A stretch of 64,000 bases of DNA. Source: Lampris incognitus (taxonomy: Eukaryota; Chordata; Actinopteri; Lampriformes; Lampridae). The stretch is from positions 58,311,350-58,375,349 of the forward strand of contig NC_079219.1 of assembly GCF_029633865.1 (NCBI RefSeq). The letters are read 5' to 3'. The notes under the pieces are model-generated. The model had not been told where the DNA came from. It did no database searches and saw only the letters and a program-made list of their open reading frames with translations. Both the position numbers and the translations under genes were made by a program. Of this stretch, positions 1 to 11,800 are shown in pieces (the stretch's first letter is position 1; each line of letters begins with the position of its first letter).

Positions 1-7
1 CATTTTT

Positions 8-322
8 TTGACATGCCCTAAATTAAGAACATTGGGGGAAGAGGTGTTTGAGGCACTTAAAGAAGTATTCCACCAAAACTTCACAAAAGATCCAAAGGTG
101 GCATTACTGGGATTAATGCCGGGAGGGATTGATGGCAGAACAAAAAAATATATCTTTTACAAATATTTATTACTAACAGCAGCAGTTAAATGCATCACAA
201 TTAAGTGGTTTAAACCTGACCACCCAACATACAATTTATGGACTGAGAAAGTATGGGAACTATATCAGATTGAAGAAATAACATACTCTTTGAGACTTCA
301 GAAAGATATATTTATTAAATGA
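8..322 (+). mobile_element. L1-type LINE fragment (ORF2 C-terminus)
   Basis: About 104 codons stay open to a stop and resemble the C-terminal tail of fish L1/Tx1-type LINE ORF2. The match rests on the Trp-rich stretch (IKWFKPDHP, then LWTEKVWELYQIEE) and the terminal ITYSLRLQKDIF block. The rest of the element lies outside the left edge, so only the 3' end is visible. No poly(A) tail or target duplication is evident downstream. Confidence 0.6.
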
Positions 323-1989
323 CTGTTATGTTTGAGCTCATCCTGGAAGATTATGGTACTATTTTGCCCCTGAGTGCTACATTTGTGTGAACCTGGTGGA
401 CTCTATTTGTTTTAGTCTTTAAGGCCCTGTTGGAATATTAGTGTATTGGCACATATAAGACATTGGACCCTTTTTATTATTATTGTTAATTCTGGTTCAT
501 TGCAGCTTTGACATCAAGACCGCATGAAGACATTTAGCTGCCATGAATGGCGTAAATACAACCTTCTGTATCTGGACAACAAAGCACATACTGACCTTAT
601 TACCGTTAAGAAAAGAAAAACACTAATTAAAGCCTCGGCTTAAAGTTAAACCACCTTTAGTCAGGCTCTGTTCTTATGTTTTAGCCAGCTTTAATTTTTT
701 CTTTTTTTTTTCATAAATTTTTCCATGTATGAGAAAATGAGCATGGTGCCAGCAACTAGTTGCAAACCATAATGTTCAATTAGGACACAAAAACACGCAT
801 GCACGCATGCACACGTACACACATACACACACACACAAAAAGGGCTATTTGTTGACCTCCTCTCATTGTCTACACCAAGACAGTGGCCCCCATGAGCAGG
901 AGTCCTGAAATATTTTCTTTGTGTCGTATGCCATTACTTGATATGGGTCAGAGTTTTCTCTGTAATCTGGCGACGATAACAAAGAGGGGCTCTACGGGGA
1001 AAATTGAGTTGGGTGAGTCTTCTGCCATCAAATCCAGGCTGGAATTCCTCTGACCTGGGAGCATTTGCCTTGATCATCCTTTCTGCCAGGGAAACGTTGA
1101 TATCTGGTGTTTATTCAGCGCCCTGACACTTGTGCCTTTTATTGGAAAAGCCCATTGTTCTGATCTGAAATGGTATAACTGGTCTGGCACATGAGTCTAG
1201 GAGAAATATTTGGCTTGCCTTTATGCTGTGAAGTGATAATGCAGGAGCTGGCAACTGAGACGCAGATGTGATTCGTGTGAAGAAGGAGTCAGGCAAATAA
1301 CATTGCCACGCTCAGTTAAAACACGAGGCGGACTGGCTCGCCGTTACTGTACTGGGTGTAATGTATATCTGTGATACACCAATGCACTTTACTCTCTCGC
1401 ACCAGTGTTCACATTTCCCACTCACAGAGCCTGTCAATCAAACTTACATAGCACATTTAGTGCATAAAAAGTAGAATGAAATGCACCTAACATGAGAAAG
1501 ATTGCAATTGAGAAAAGACCGGTATTTAACTATACACAGGATTAGATAGAGGGGGAGAGAGTTTACAGGGTGACAACAAACCCCAGTTAGACTAAGGACC
1601 ATGTGTGTATATGTATGTATGTATGTGAGTCTGCTAATGGTCATTTCTGGGGCAGAATACAAATCTGGGCTGGGATAAGTTTTCAGTCTTACACAGGGGT
1701 CTAGACATCATCAGTGTGCTTGTGTTTGTGTGTGTGTGTGTGTGTGTGTGCGTGTGCGTGCATATACAGTATATATAAATGTATGGAGTATGTTTATGCA
1801 CATTATTCCAAAGGTGTGCAGTCGTGGCCATGCATGTGACATAGTTTTAGAGGGGGGGACATCTGTGTACTTGGATGGATCAAAGCCATCATTTTCAGCA
1901 GCTTATCGCTGTGTAGATGAATGTAAATAAGTCCTTTGAATTACTCTTGGAAGAATAAGTCTTAGGAGTTTTTGCCACTTCTATTGTGT
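323..1989. other. Intergenic DNA, simple repeats only
   Basis: No coding exon is recognised. The stretch has a degenerate (CA)n tract near 795-838 and a (TG)n microsatellite at about 1725-1750. The short open frames are low-complexity. It is probably upstream flank or a first intron of the BAIAP2 gene, whose first coding exon has a splice acceptor just before it. Confidence 0.5.
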
Positions 1990-2180
1990 TCTATTGTATT
2001 CGGCCATGCTAAATTGCCCCTAGGTATGAATGTGTGTGTGTGTGTCGGCCCTGTGATGGCCTGGTGGCCTGTCCAGGGTGTCTCTCCGCCTGTCGCCCAA
2101 TGACTGCTGGGATAGGCTCCAGCATCCCCGCGACCCTGAGAGCAGGATAAGCGATTCAGATAATGGATGGATGGATTGTG
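1990..2180 (+). repeat. L2-tailed SINE, 3' part
   Basis: This is the 3' half of a very abundant fish repeat: a (TG)n block, GGCCTGTCCAGGGTGTCTC, CCCAATGACTGCTGGGATAG, AGCAGGATAAGCG, and a terminal (ATGG)n. The same family recurs at 30085-30425 (+) and 21030-21418 (-), and its head at 6727-7090. The tRNA-like head is missing here. Confidence 0.7.
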
Positions 2181-2377
2181 TTTTTGTTTTTATTTTATTT
2201 TATTTTTTTCTCAAAATATTCAGTGGGATTTTGCGAGCGTCTACAACAGTCAATACTTGCGTTGTTTACATTTTTCAGGGGATTCCTGTCCAGCGTGAAG
2301 CATAAGGGCCCACCCTGACCAACAGGAGGAGCGGACTTTAAACACATACGTAGTGAGAAGACACTGAGTGGGGAACC

Positions 2378-5300
2378 ATGTCTCGCACAGAGGAGGTCAA
2401 CAAGATGACAGAAAATGTCTATAAGGTAGAACATTTCTGTCTGACGTGACGATGAAACTGTAAGAATGAATTCATGTGAATGTCCTAGATCAGTGATGTC
2501 CAACCCTGTTCCTACCATCCTGCCAGTTTTCACTCCAACCCTAATTTAACACACCAGATTCTACTGATACCCTGCTGACCAAGACATTGATTAGTGGAAT
2601 CAGATATGTTAAGTAAGGTTGGAGTGAAAACCAGCAGAAGGGGAGCTCTCCAGGAGCAGGTTGGACACCACTGTCCCAAGCTGTACTGCTGGAGAAACAA
2701 TCTCCCCTTCAGAAGTGCTTTCCAAAATTGATTTTCTGTGCAGCCTTTAAAAAAAAAAAAAAAGCAGAATATTAATTGTGTATGTTTTTGTGCAGGGGAT
2801 TCTGGACCAGTTCAATCCCAGTCTGAAGAACTTCGTGGCCATGGGGAAAAACTACGAGAAAGCCCTGACAGGTTGTTGAAACTCATGCTAGGTTTACTTC
2901 CCTACCCTGTGGGTCCTAACACGTTGTGACTGGGGTGACACTATCTCACAAGTCTGTCCACCGCTACGTACATACATATAGTAGTTGTAAACTGTTGGAC
3001 ACGCGTAGTCGTTGCAACACCTCTGAGCTTACAGTCCCATCCATGTCCGGGACGTGGATAAACCCAGACGGAGTGATGAATAATAGTACTAATAATGATA
3101 TGTTGGTATGTGTGAGTGGGTGAATGTGGGGCACAAATTATAAAGCACTTCGAGTCCTCTGTAGAAAAAGCACTATATCAATGCAGTCCATTCAGCATTT
3201 TAATAATAATAATAATAAGCTTTATTAAATAGAAGCTTTCATATATGAAATGCAAAGTGCTCTACATTAGAAAGAAGCAAATTAAAACGATCACAAGCAG
3301 AAAAGAAATACAACAAAAAGTCAGTTTAAAAGTGCTTCAGAATCAACAAAAGCAGGGAAAATGAAAAACAATTGAAGTGCATGTAAGATAATTAGTCTAT
3401 TGTGTCACAACAAAGAAATAGATGTGAAAAATAAAAGAAACAAAATGATGATTAGCTAAAAGGTAGAGCATCTAGTAAAATGTGTTTCATTGAACAGGAT
3501 TTTTATTTTGTTAGTGTGTTATTGGAAAGAGTAACATGAAAAACAGGGAAAAGCTGAAAGAAGATTGGAAAGAGTAACATGCTGAATATTCCTGGAAAAG
3601 GATCCGTCACTATAGGCAGGGCTGAGTTAAACCCACCGCCTCAAATGAGAAATCATGTGTACAAGTAATCAGGGATGCACCAGTGTCACGTTTTCACTGG
3701 TGATACCGATTCTGAGTTGTCAGTTTTTCTCCACCATTGAAGAAAAAGAGGCTTCCGTGTGCCAGAAAACACAAGTCCAGCCGTTTTGCTTTCATTGATG
3801 ACACTCTACTCATGGATTTTGGTGCCGTATTTTAGTCTCGAGTAAAATCTCCAGTACTGATGACTGACATGGTTATCGCTGCATCCCTACAGATCATGTA
3901 CAGAGGCTCATTGTCAAACCAGACACTGCTAAAAAAGCTTCTGTCCTTCTCAGGGGTGACGGTTGCTGCCAAGGGCTACTTCGATGCACTGGTGAAGCTG
4001 GGAGAACTGGCAAGCGACAGCCAGGGCTCCAAAGAACTGGGTGAGTGGGGGAGTGACAGAGACGGAGGGGGCTTTCTTTTCTTTTTTTCCCCCCCAAATA
4101 TGAAGATCAGTGGATGGATAATCAATTCGCCCCATAAAGTTGCAGGAAGCGAACACAACGGCAAGATGAGCGCTGTAATGATGTGACTGTGTTGCAGGTG
4201 CTGTTGGCTGAGCGTTTAAGGCCTAGAGAGGGAACGAGGAAACGAAGGGAGAGAGAGAGAGAGCGGCAGGGAATGAGGGAGAGAGTAGAGTCATTGTTGA
4301 GAGATTAACAACACCACATGATCTCATTGTAATGCTGAAAACAGCGGGGGAGGCAGGCAGGCAGGAGTGAGGGAGGGAGAGATGCCAGACGCACCACAAA
4401 CTCACAGCTGATAGCCAGGCCCAGTTAACACACAATCAGTAAAATAACAACTTTCTAATGAAACAACAGAGGATAAGAGGGAATTATAAGATTTGTCTTT
4501 TGATGGCAGTGCAGATAATTTCACAGTTTGACTGTACATGATGAAGTGTATCAATATGTATGTTGTCCTTTATGTGACTGAAATGCCAATATGAGCAGAC
4601 AGGCGTAACGCTCAGGGTCTCACCGCTGTATATTCTGTCTTTGAGGGAGTAAGCGTACAACGGCAGACTTTGTTTTTTTTTCTTTTTCTGCATATATTCT
4701 GTGTTAGTAATGTCTCCACTGTTTCCTGTCCTCTGCTCCCATCTAGGAGACACGCTGTTTCAGATGGCTGAGGTCCACAGACAGATTCAAGTGCAGCTGG
4801 AGGACGTGGTAGGTGTTAGTGCTGTTGATCTTGGTAGTTTTACAAGAGACAGGCCTCTCATGGAAAGTGCATCAAATTGTGTTTTGCTGTAAGAAATGTG
4901 CTACATCAATAGTCTGGTTAATTGACTGACTGTGGATGTTGGAGTGCTGGCGTGGTGTGCTAAACAACTTACACCGAACTTGTCCATTTACAGTTAAAGC
5001 TGTTTCATTCAGAGCTGCTCGCCCAGCTGGAGCAGAAACTGGAGCTGGACATCAAATATCTCACCGTAGGTTTTTTTTTTTTTCCCGATGAAAGTCGGCA
5101 CTTTGAGCATACCTGCAACTTCTATTAGCAGTTTAGTCTGTTAAAGCCTTTGTCATCGGATGCTGTTTCAACCTACCGTTTCTCACGGCATCTTTCTCTC
5201 TCTCCCCCCTACTTTCTCACTTGGCTCCTCAGGCCACACTGAAGAAGTACCAGAGTGAGCGCAAGTCTAAGTCCGAGTCTATCGAGCGCTGCCAGTCCCA

Positions 5301-5788
5301 GCTGAAGAAACTTCGCAGGAAGAGTCAAGGCAGCCGCCACCCCAACAAGTATGGAGACAGGGAGATGCAGGTAACCGCAACCCAGGAACCAAAACTACGC
5401 AGTGCTGAACTGTGACCCCACCCCCCACCCCCCCGTCAGTTGTGTAAGGGCAGGCCCAAAGTGACAGACATGGAGATCTGATGTATTTAAGTGTTGAGAA
5501 ACAATAAACCTCCACAAGCACGGATCATATCTATCTTATTCAAAAGAATTAAGGGACTAAAACTGTGAGTGTGTTTCTGCACAAATCAGGCCACTGTGAA
5601 TAAGATTACGCGAAAAAAAACAACACCCAATCTGCCTCAGCTGAGTCTTTATGAAACAAGCACCTTAGTGCAGCAGTTTTTATTGGAAGAAAAAGGGTGA
5701 TATAAGAGCGAGAGAGGATTTGGTGATTTGGAAGGAACAAATGGGGAAAAAAAGGGGAGGGGCTCCTCTGGAAGAAAAGGTCGGGGGC

Positions 5789-5822
<34 letters not shown>

Positions 5823-8800
5823 AGTGGGAGTTGGGGATGAGGGACGATATTTTGGGATTTTGACTTCGTTATCGTTGCTCAGCAGACAGGATATGATGTC
5901 ACATCTTTCGCTGTTGTGCCGCCATCCCCACATTGTGTTTTAAAGGTCACTCTCATGTCCACGTGTAAACTGGTGTTTGCCTCGAAATGGAAAACTTTCC
6001 CAGCTTTTTTTGTTGTTGTTGCTTTTCAGTTTGTGGAACTGATGAGTCGTCGACAAGGTGAGCTGGACACGCTCGTGGCGGTGGGTTACAGGTCTGCACT
6101 GACTGAGGAGAGGAGGAGATACTGCTTCCTGGTTGACAGACAGTGTTCTGTCACCAAGCTGCTCATCAATTACCACTGCAAGGTGATAAACACCAGGGGG
6201 GGGCACGCTGGGCATGATCTGGCATGTTCAATCAATGACAGTTGATTATTGATATGCTTATCTCTGTCACGCTTTATAATCGATAGCTGAAACAGCGATC
6301 AATATATGAGTATGAGGGCACTTATTAGTTCTCATAGTATACTTGTTAACATTAGCAGATAGCTCTCAAATATTCATACCCATCTTATGAACTTCAAACA
6401 ACTGGTGATAATCGTGTTACAAGAAAAACACCAGAGTCTAAAAAAAAAAAGAATGTGAATTTAGGCCTGACATTATTGCACAAAGTCTTAGATGGGTAAG
6501 ATTAGGGCAAATCTTTAGGTCTAGATGGTCTATTCTGGTAAATATTAGAAAGAAATCAAGTCTAGATTAAAAAAAAATAGAAATAAAAATGGGGAGGGCA
6601 GTAGATATAGCCATATTGATAAGACGGTTATGAACATTTTTATACCGACTGCTAATGTAACTGCTAATGTTAAGTGTGTTGTAAGAACTTGTAAGCACCC
6701 TACCGATGATTTATCAATCAATCCATTTATCAGTTGGGGGCAGCGCGGTGGCCCAGTCAGCACTGTTGCCTCACAGCAAGAAAGTCCTGGGTTCAAACTA
6801 CCAGGCTGTCCCTGGTAGTTTCTGTGTGGAGTTTGCGTGTTCTCCCTCTGTCTGCGTGGGTTTCCTCCGGGTGCTTCGGTTTCCTCCCACCATCAAAAAG
6901 ACATGCATGTTAGGGTTGATACTCCTGCCTGTGCCCCTGAGCAAGGCAATGGAAAGAAGAACTGGAGTTGGTCCCCGGGCGCTGCAGCTGACCACTGCTC
7001 CTATACAATAGGATGGTTAAATGCAGAGAACACATTTCACTGTAACCAAACAACTGCACAATGACAAAATAAAGTGGCTTTCTTTCTTCTAGTTACAGCC
7101 ACTCATTAATGACCCTTCTTACCTCTTTTTTTTTCTGAATCCAACTTAGGTGAGAGAGCTTTTGTCCCAGAAACTGTCATCGTGGCAACAGTCCTGTTCT
7201 CAGCCAACTAAGCTCCCAGAACGGGCCCTTAACCTGTTGCGCCACACGGCTCCTCAAGGCTCCGGGGCCTCAGGGATCGCTGAGGTCCTCCGCCACACCA
7301 AGTTAGGCACCTCCCAGCCAGAGCAGGTGAGACGGCGGCAGTCCGTCTGTAATGTGTCGGATTACTGTTTGTCTTTACACTGTTTGGAAAACTCACCTGT
7401 GGTTGTAGTTTCATGGTGGCTGGATACTCCGTAGCTGATGTGATGGGTTAATGTACAGTCTGTTTGACACGGACATTTTACTAAACGGGAATACGAAATT
7501 ACAATTTGACGAACTTCATGTGGCAGCCCTGTCACTTGTTGAATTAGCAAACTCAGACATTTAACTGTTTTGTAGCGATAACCTTTTTTGTGCTTTGATT
7601 TTTGCTGCCACCGACTCTTGATGATCCAAGGCACGCCGACACTAAATGTGCTCGACTTGACATGCGGCCTTGACTATGATATGATTCCCATCTAGCACTT
7701 GTCAGCTGGTAACTTTTCAATGTATCTGTTACCTGCTGACTCTCTTTTACGTTGCTTTGGATAAAAGTTTCTGCCAAATGAGTAAATGTGAGTATAAATA
7801 ATTTTTTTTCTATTCTCTGTCGCTGTGTTTTAGAGGCTCTCTGTCCAGGAAGTCCCTCCTCTGTTGAACGGAGACTCCAGTCGCTCCCAGCAGCAGCGGC
7901 AAGTCCCCTCATCCTCGCAGAACGACAACCCCCCGCCCCAGGGCTCCCCACAGACTTTTCGCTCCCAAATTGCCACCTCAGGGGCCAGTGGCGGCACGTT
8001 GGGAGGAGACACCCCCCAGCACACCAGCGCATCTCTGAGCACCTCAAGCAGCCCCCTGGCTGAGGGCAGCAGCAGTGCCAGCCCGGGTGCATCTACCCCG
8101 ACCACCTCCAGTGGTTCAACTCAGCAGAGCCCCCTCCTTCAGGCCACCGGCACCTCCAACCTTTCTCCCAGCCTCATCCCCTCCACTGTGCTGTCCCTCA
8201 GCCAGGCCTCCACTGTGCACAGCTCCACCCTGGCCATGACCCTCCCCATCTCCCACAGTGCTCCGCACAGTCCCCCGCTGCCCCACAGCGCGCCCCTGTC
8301 CAGGGCCTTGACCCCAGTGCAGTTGCTGCACCAACAGGTGGGGCCCGGCGGGAGCAGTGCCTCCTCACTGTCCCACAATCCTTTGATGATGAGGGCTGCG
8401 GACATATCTGCAACGGCAACGCTGCCACTGCCTAGGAGACCTGTCAGTGAAATGCGGATGGGTGGTTTCCATGGTAACATGTCTCAATCAAATCAAAAGC
8501 ACCCAAAACTTATAAACTTTTATGTATATATGTAAAACATCTAATACACTGAAGGACAATTACTTTTTTTTTTCACAACCTGGGTCTTATTTTGTGCAGT
8601 TTTCACCATGCATGTCAGTTATGTCATTTTACTCTCTGGCTTAATTTTGGACACGCAACCACCGCTAGACACAGCTTTAGAACAGTTTATAACTTTATAA
8701 CTTTTACAGGGCAACGGAACACAAGGCCTAAACCTGTCCTTTACACAACAACACTAAACACGGTGCATCAGTTAGACCGTGTACACGATTTCCCATTACC

Positions 8801-11800
8801 TGCGACTTCTCTACTGTGCCGGGCAGGCAGTTAGTGGAAGAGTAGGATTAGCTGTGGCAAGTAAAGGGTGGCCATCCCTGCAAGCTGAACCAGGAAGCAG
8901 CTCAGCGATGTGATCGACCATTGATAAATTTAGACATTTCAGGCAGTAATGTGTGTGGTTTAGATAACTGGGTTGAATTGGACTTGTTGAAATACGTCGG
9001 ATGCTCTGGTTTGTTGTAAAACGGTGGATGCAGAAGCCTGTGAGTAGGTCGATATCAGAACCAACATGCATGATGGCAAAAACTACAACTATCCTTTAAA
9101 ATGCAATCCAGTACACTTAACGGTATGTCAGAGTGCATGGGTCAAAAGTGGGTAAAGATAAAAGAGGATAAACAGAACAAAAACATGGGATAAAGGGAAT
9201 GGAGTAAGGAGAAAATAAAAAAGTGAATTAGTAAAATAGATAAACTAAAACCTCATTAAGATAGTGACTATAAAAGAACAGGGAAATGCGATGAGATGAC
9301 AGATCCTGTGACTGATCAGCAGCTAATGAAAGCGGCGGGCTGACTGGCCTTGGTAAACTCCAGACGTGTTTTGAGTAAGGGTTTAAAAGCAGCCGTTGAA
9401 GTGTCTCTTCTCAGTTCAAATCGGAGACTACTACAGGGTTTCGGACCACATACACCAGTCAGACAAAACATCAAAACCACCTGAGGCCTGTCTTCAGTGA
9501 ACACCGTTGGCATGAAGGGGTGTACCCGGCGTGTAACGATGTTTAGGTAGGTGGTACGTGTCAAAGTACCGTCCATATGAATGCCAGGACCCAAGGTTTC
9601 CCAGCAGAACACTGCCCAAAGTATCACACTGCCTCCACCGGCTTGACTTCTTCCCATAGTGCATCCTGGTGCCATCTCTTCCCCAGGTAAATGACGCACA
9701 CGCACCCGGATGGCCACATGATGTAAAAGAAAACGTGACTCATCAGACCAGGCCACCTTCTTCTATTACTCCGTGGTCCAGTTCTGATACGCACATGCCC
9801 ATTGTAGGTGCTTTCGATGGTGGACAGGGGTCATCATGGACACTCTGATCGGTCTGCAGCTACGCAGCCTCACACACAGCAAGCTGTGATGCACTGTGTT
9901 CTGACACCTGTCTATCAGGGCCAGCGTTAACTTTTTCAGCAGTTTTAGCTACAGTAGTTTTTCTGTGGGATCGGGCCAGGCGGGTGAACCTTCACTCCCC
10001 ACGCCCATCAATGAGCTTTGGGCGCCGTTCAGCGGTTGTCCTTTCTTGGACTCTTGGTAGGTACTGACCTGCATACCAGGAACACCCACAAGACCTGTCG
10101 TTTTGGAGGTGCCCTGACCTGGTCGTCTAGCCGTCACAATATGGCCCGTTTCAAAGTCGCTCAGATCCTTACGCTTGCCCATTTTTCCTGCTTCCAAGGC
10201 ATCAACTTCAAAAACTTGACTGTTCACTTGCTGCCGAGTATGTCCCAGCCCTTGACAGGTGGCGTTGTGTTACCCATCAGTGGTTCAGTGTTTTGGCTGA
10301 TCGGTGTACACTGAATGCAACCTCACCATGAGTCTTAGTTGATGTTATTGGAAGAGTTAGGGAAATGACTGTCTAGGTCTGAGGGCCCTGCCATGACCAC
10401 ATTTATACAACAGGTCTTGTTGATCTATTTTCTTAACCTCTGGTGTCCATCTCTATAATGGTATTACCAGTTTCCTCCATCATTGCCATCGGTTTTCTTC
10501 CTTTTCCCCTCCATCCAGGTTCAAGTCTCCCTAGAATGTTGCCCCTATCGGGACCCTCTCGTGTAGAAGCCGTCTTCGCCCACACTCCCGGACGGTCAGA
10601 GGCAAGTTTAGGGGGCGGAGCCTGCTTACTTCACTTCCTGCCTGGTGATGGCATTACCCTGCTCATCTCCGAGCCCAGAGACGGGTGGCACTACGGTCAG
10701 AATGAACGGACCGGGCGGTAAGCTTCATAAGCACGACACAGACAGGCGCGGCTCTACGGGGTGGCAAGGGCTCTGGGACACAGTCTTGCCACCCCTGTTG
10801 CCACCCCATTTATAAATCAGATAATATGTTTTTAAAGTATATTTTATGTACATGCATGGTGAAGGTCAATGAGACCCGCACCAAACTCATCTCAAACAGA
10901 AGTCGCCGATTTAGAATCCCCCTCCCCCTCACAGGCGCGGATCTACGGGGTGGCAAAGGGGTGGCAGCTGCCACCTCTGGGACACAGTCTTGCCACCCCA
11001 GGAAAAAATCTCTAGATCCGACACTGTGACACACACACTCAGATACGTTGCTATGTTGCTTGAATGGCTTTTTGTGTTGATTTTATGAAGATGCAACCCT
11101 GAAGATTGTCATTATTTTTGTTTAACTTGACAGCTTTGGTGATGCTGGTAATTGTGGTGTTTGACCACTCCACATCCCACATGTTCATTAGAAAACATGA
11201 CTGAATCTGATTACTGGTGTTACTATAACTGTTGGTAAAGTTTTTCTGTGAGCTTGCACCTCCATATCGGTTTTGTTAAACAACTTTGCTTCTTACTCTT
11301 GTTTTGTACTTCCTACTCAAGAGTTTTGGACTAAACTTAACTTTTTTCAGGAAAGGCTGGTTCCCTTTCTCCTACACTCAGGCACAGCCCAACAACATGG
11401 ACAACGCTGACAGCAGGTCAGTCAACCACGAAAGATTGCCTTCGCTAAAACACAGCATTAATCTTGACGTTACAGCTTACAGAAACACTTCCTGTCATGT
11501 CTCTGCCCTTGGTTCATTTTGCTAATTTGACAATGTCAATAAAAATAAATCAAGGCAATCATAACATGCTCTGGTATACAGGAATCTGATCAGGGACTTC
11601 TTTTTCTGCCCAATTGTACCTGGCCAATCACCCTGCTCTCTGAGCCGTCCCGGTTGCTGCTCCACCCCCTCTGCCGAACCGGGGAGGGCTGCAGACTACC
11701 ACATGCCTCCTCCAATACATGTGGAGTCACCAGCCGCTTCTTTTCACCTGACAGTTAGGAGTTTCGCTAGGGGGACGTAGGCTGTGAGAGGATCACGCTA

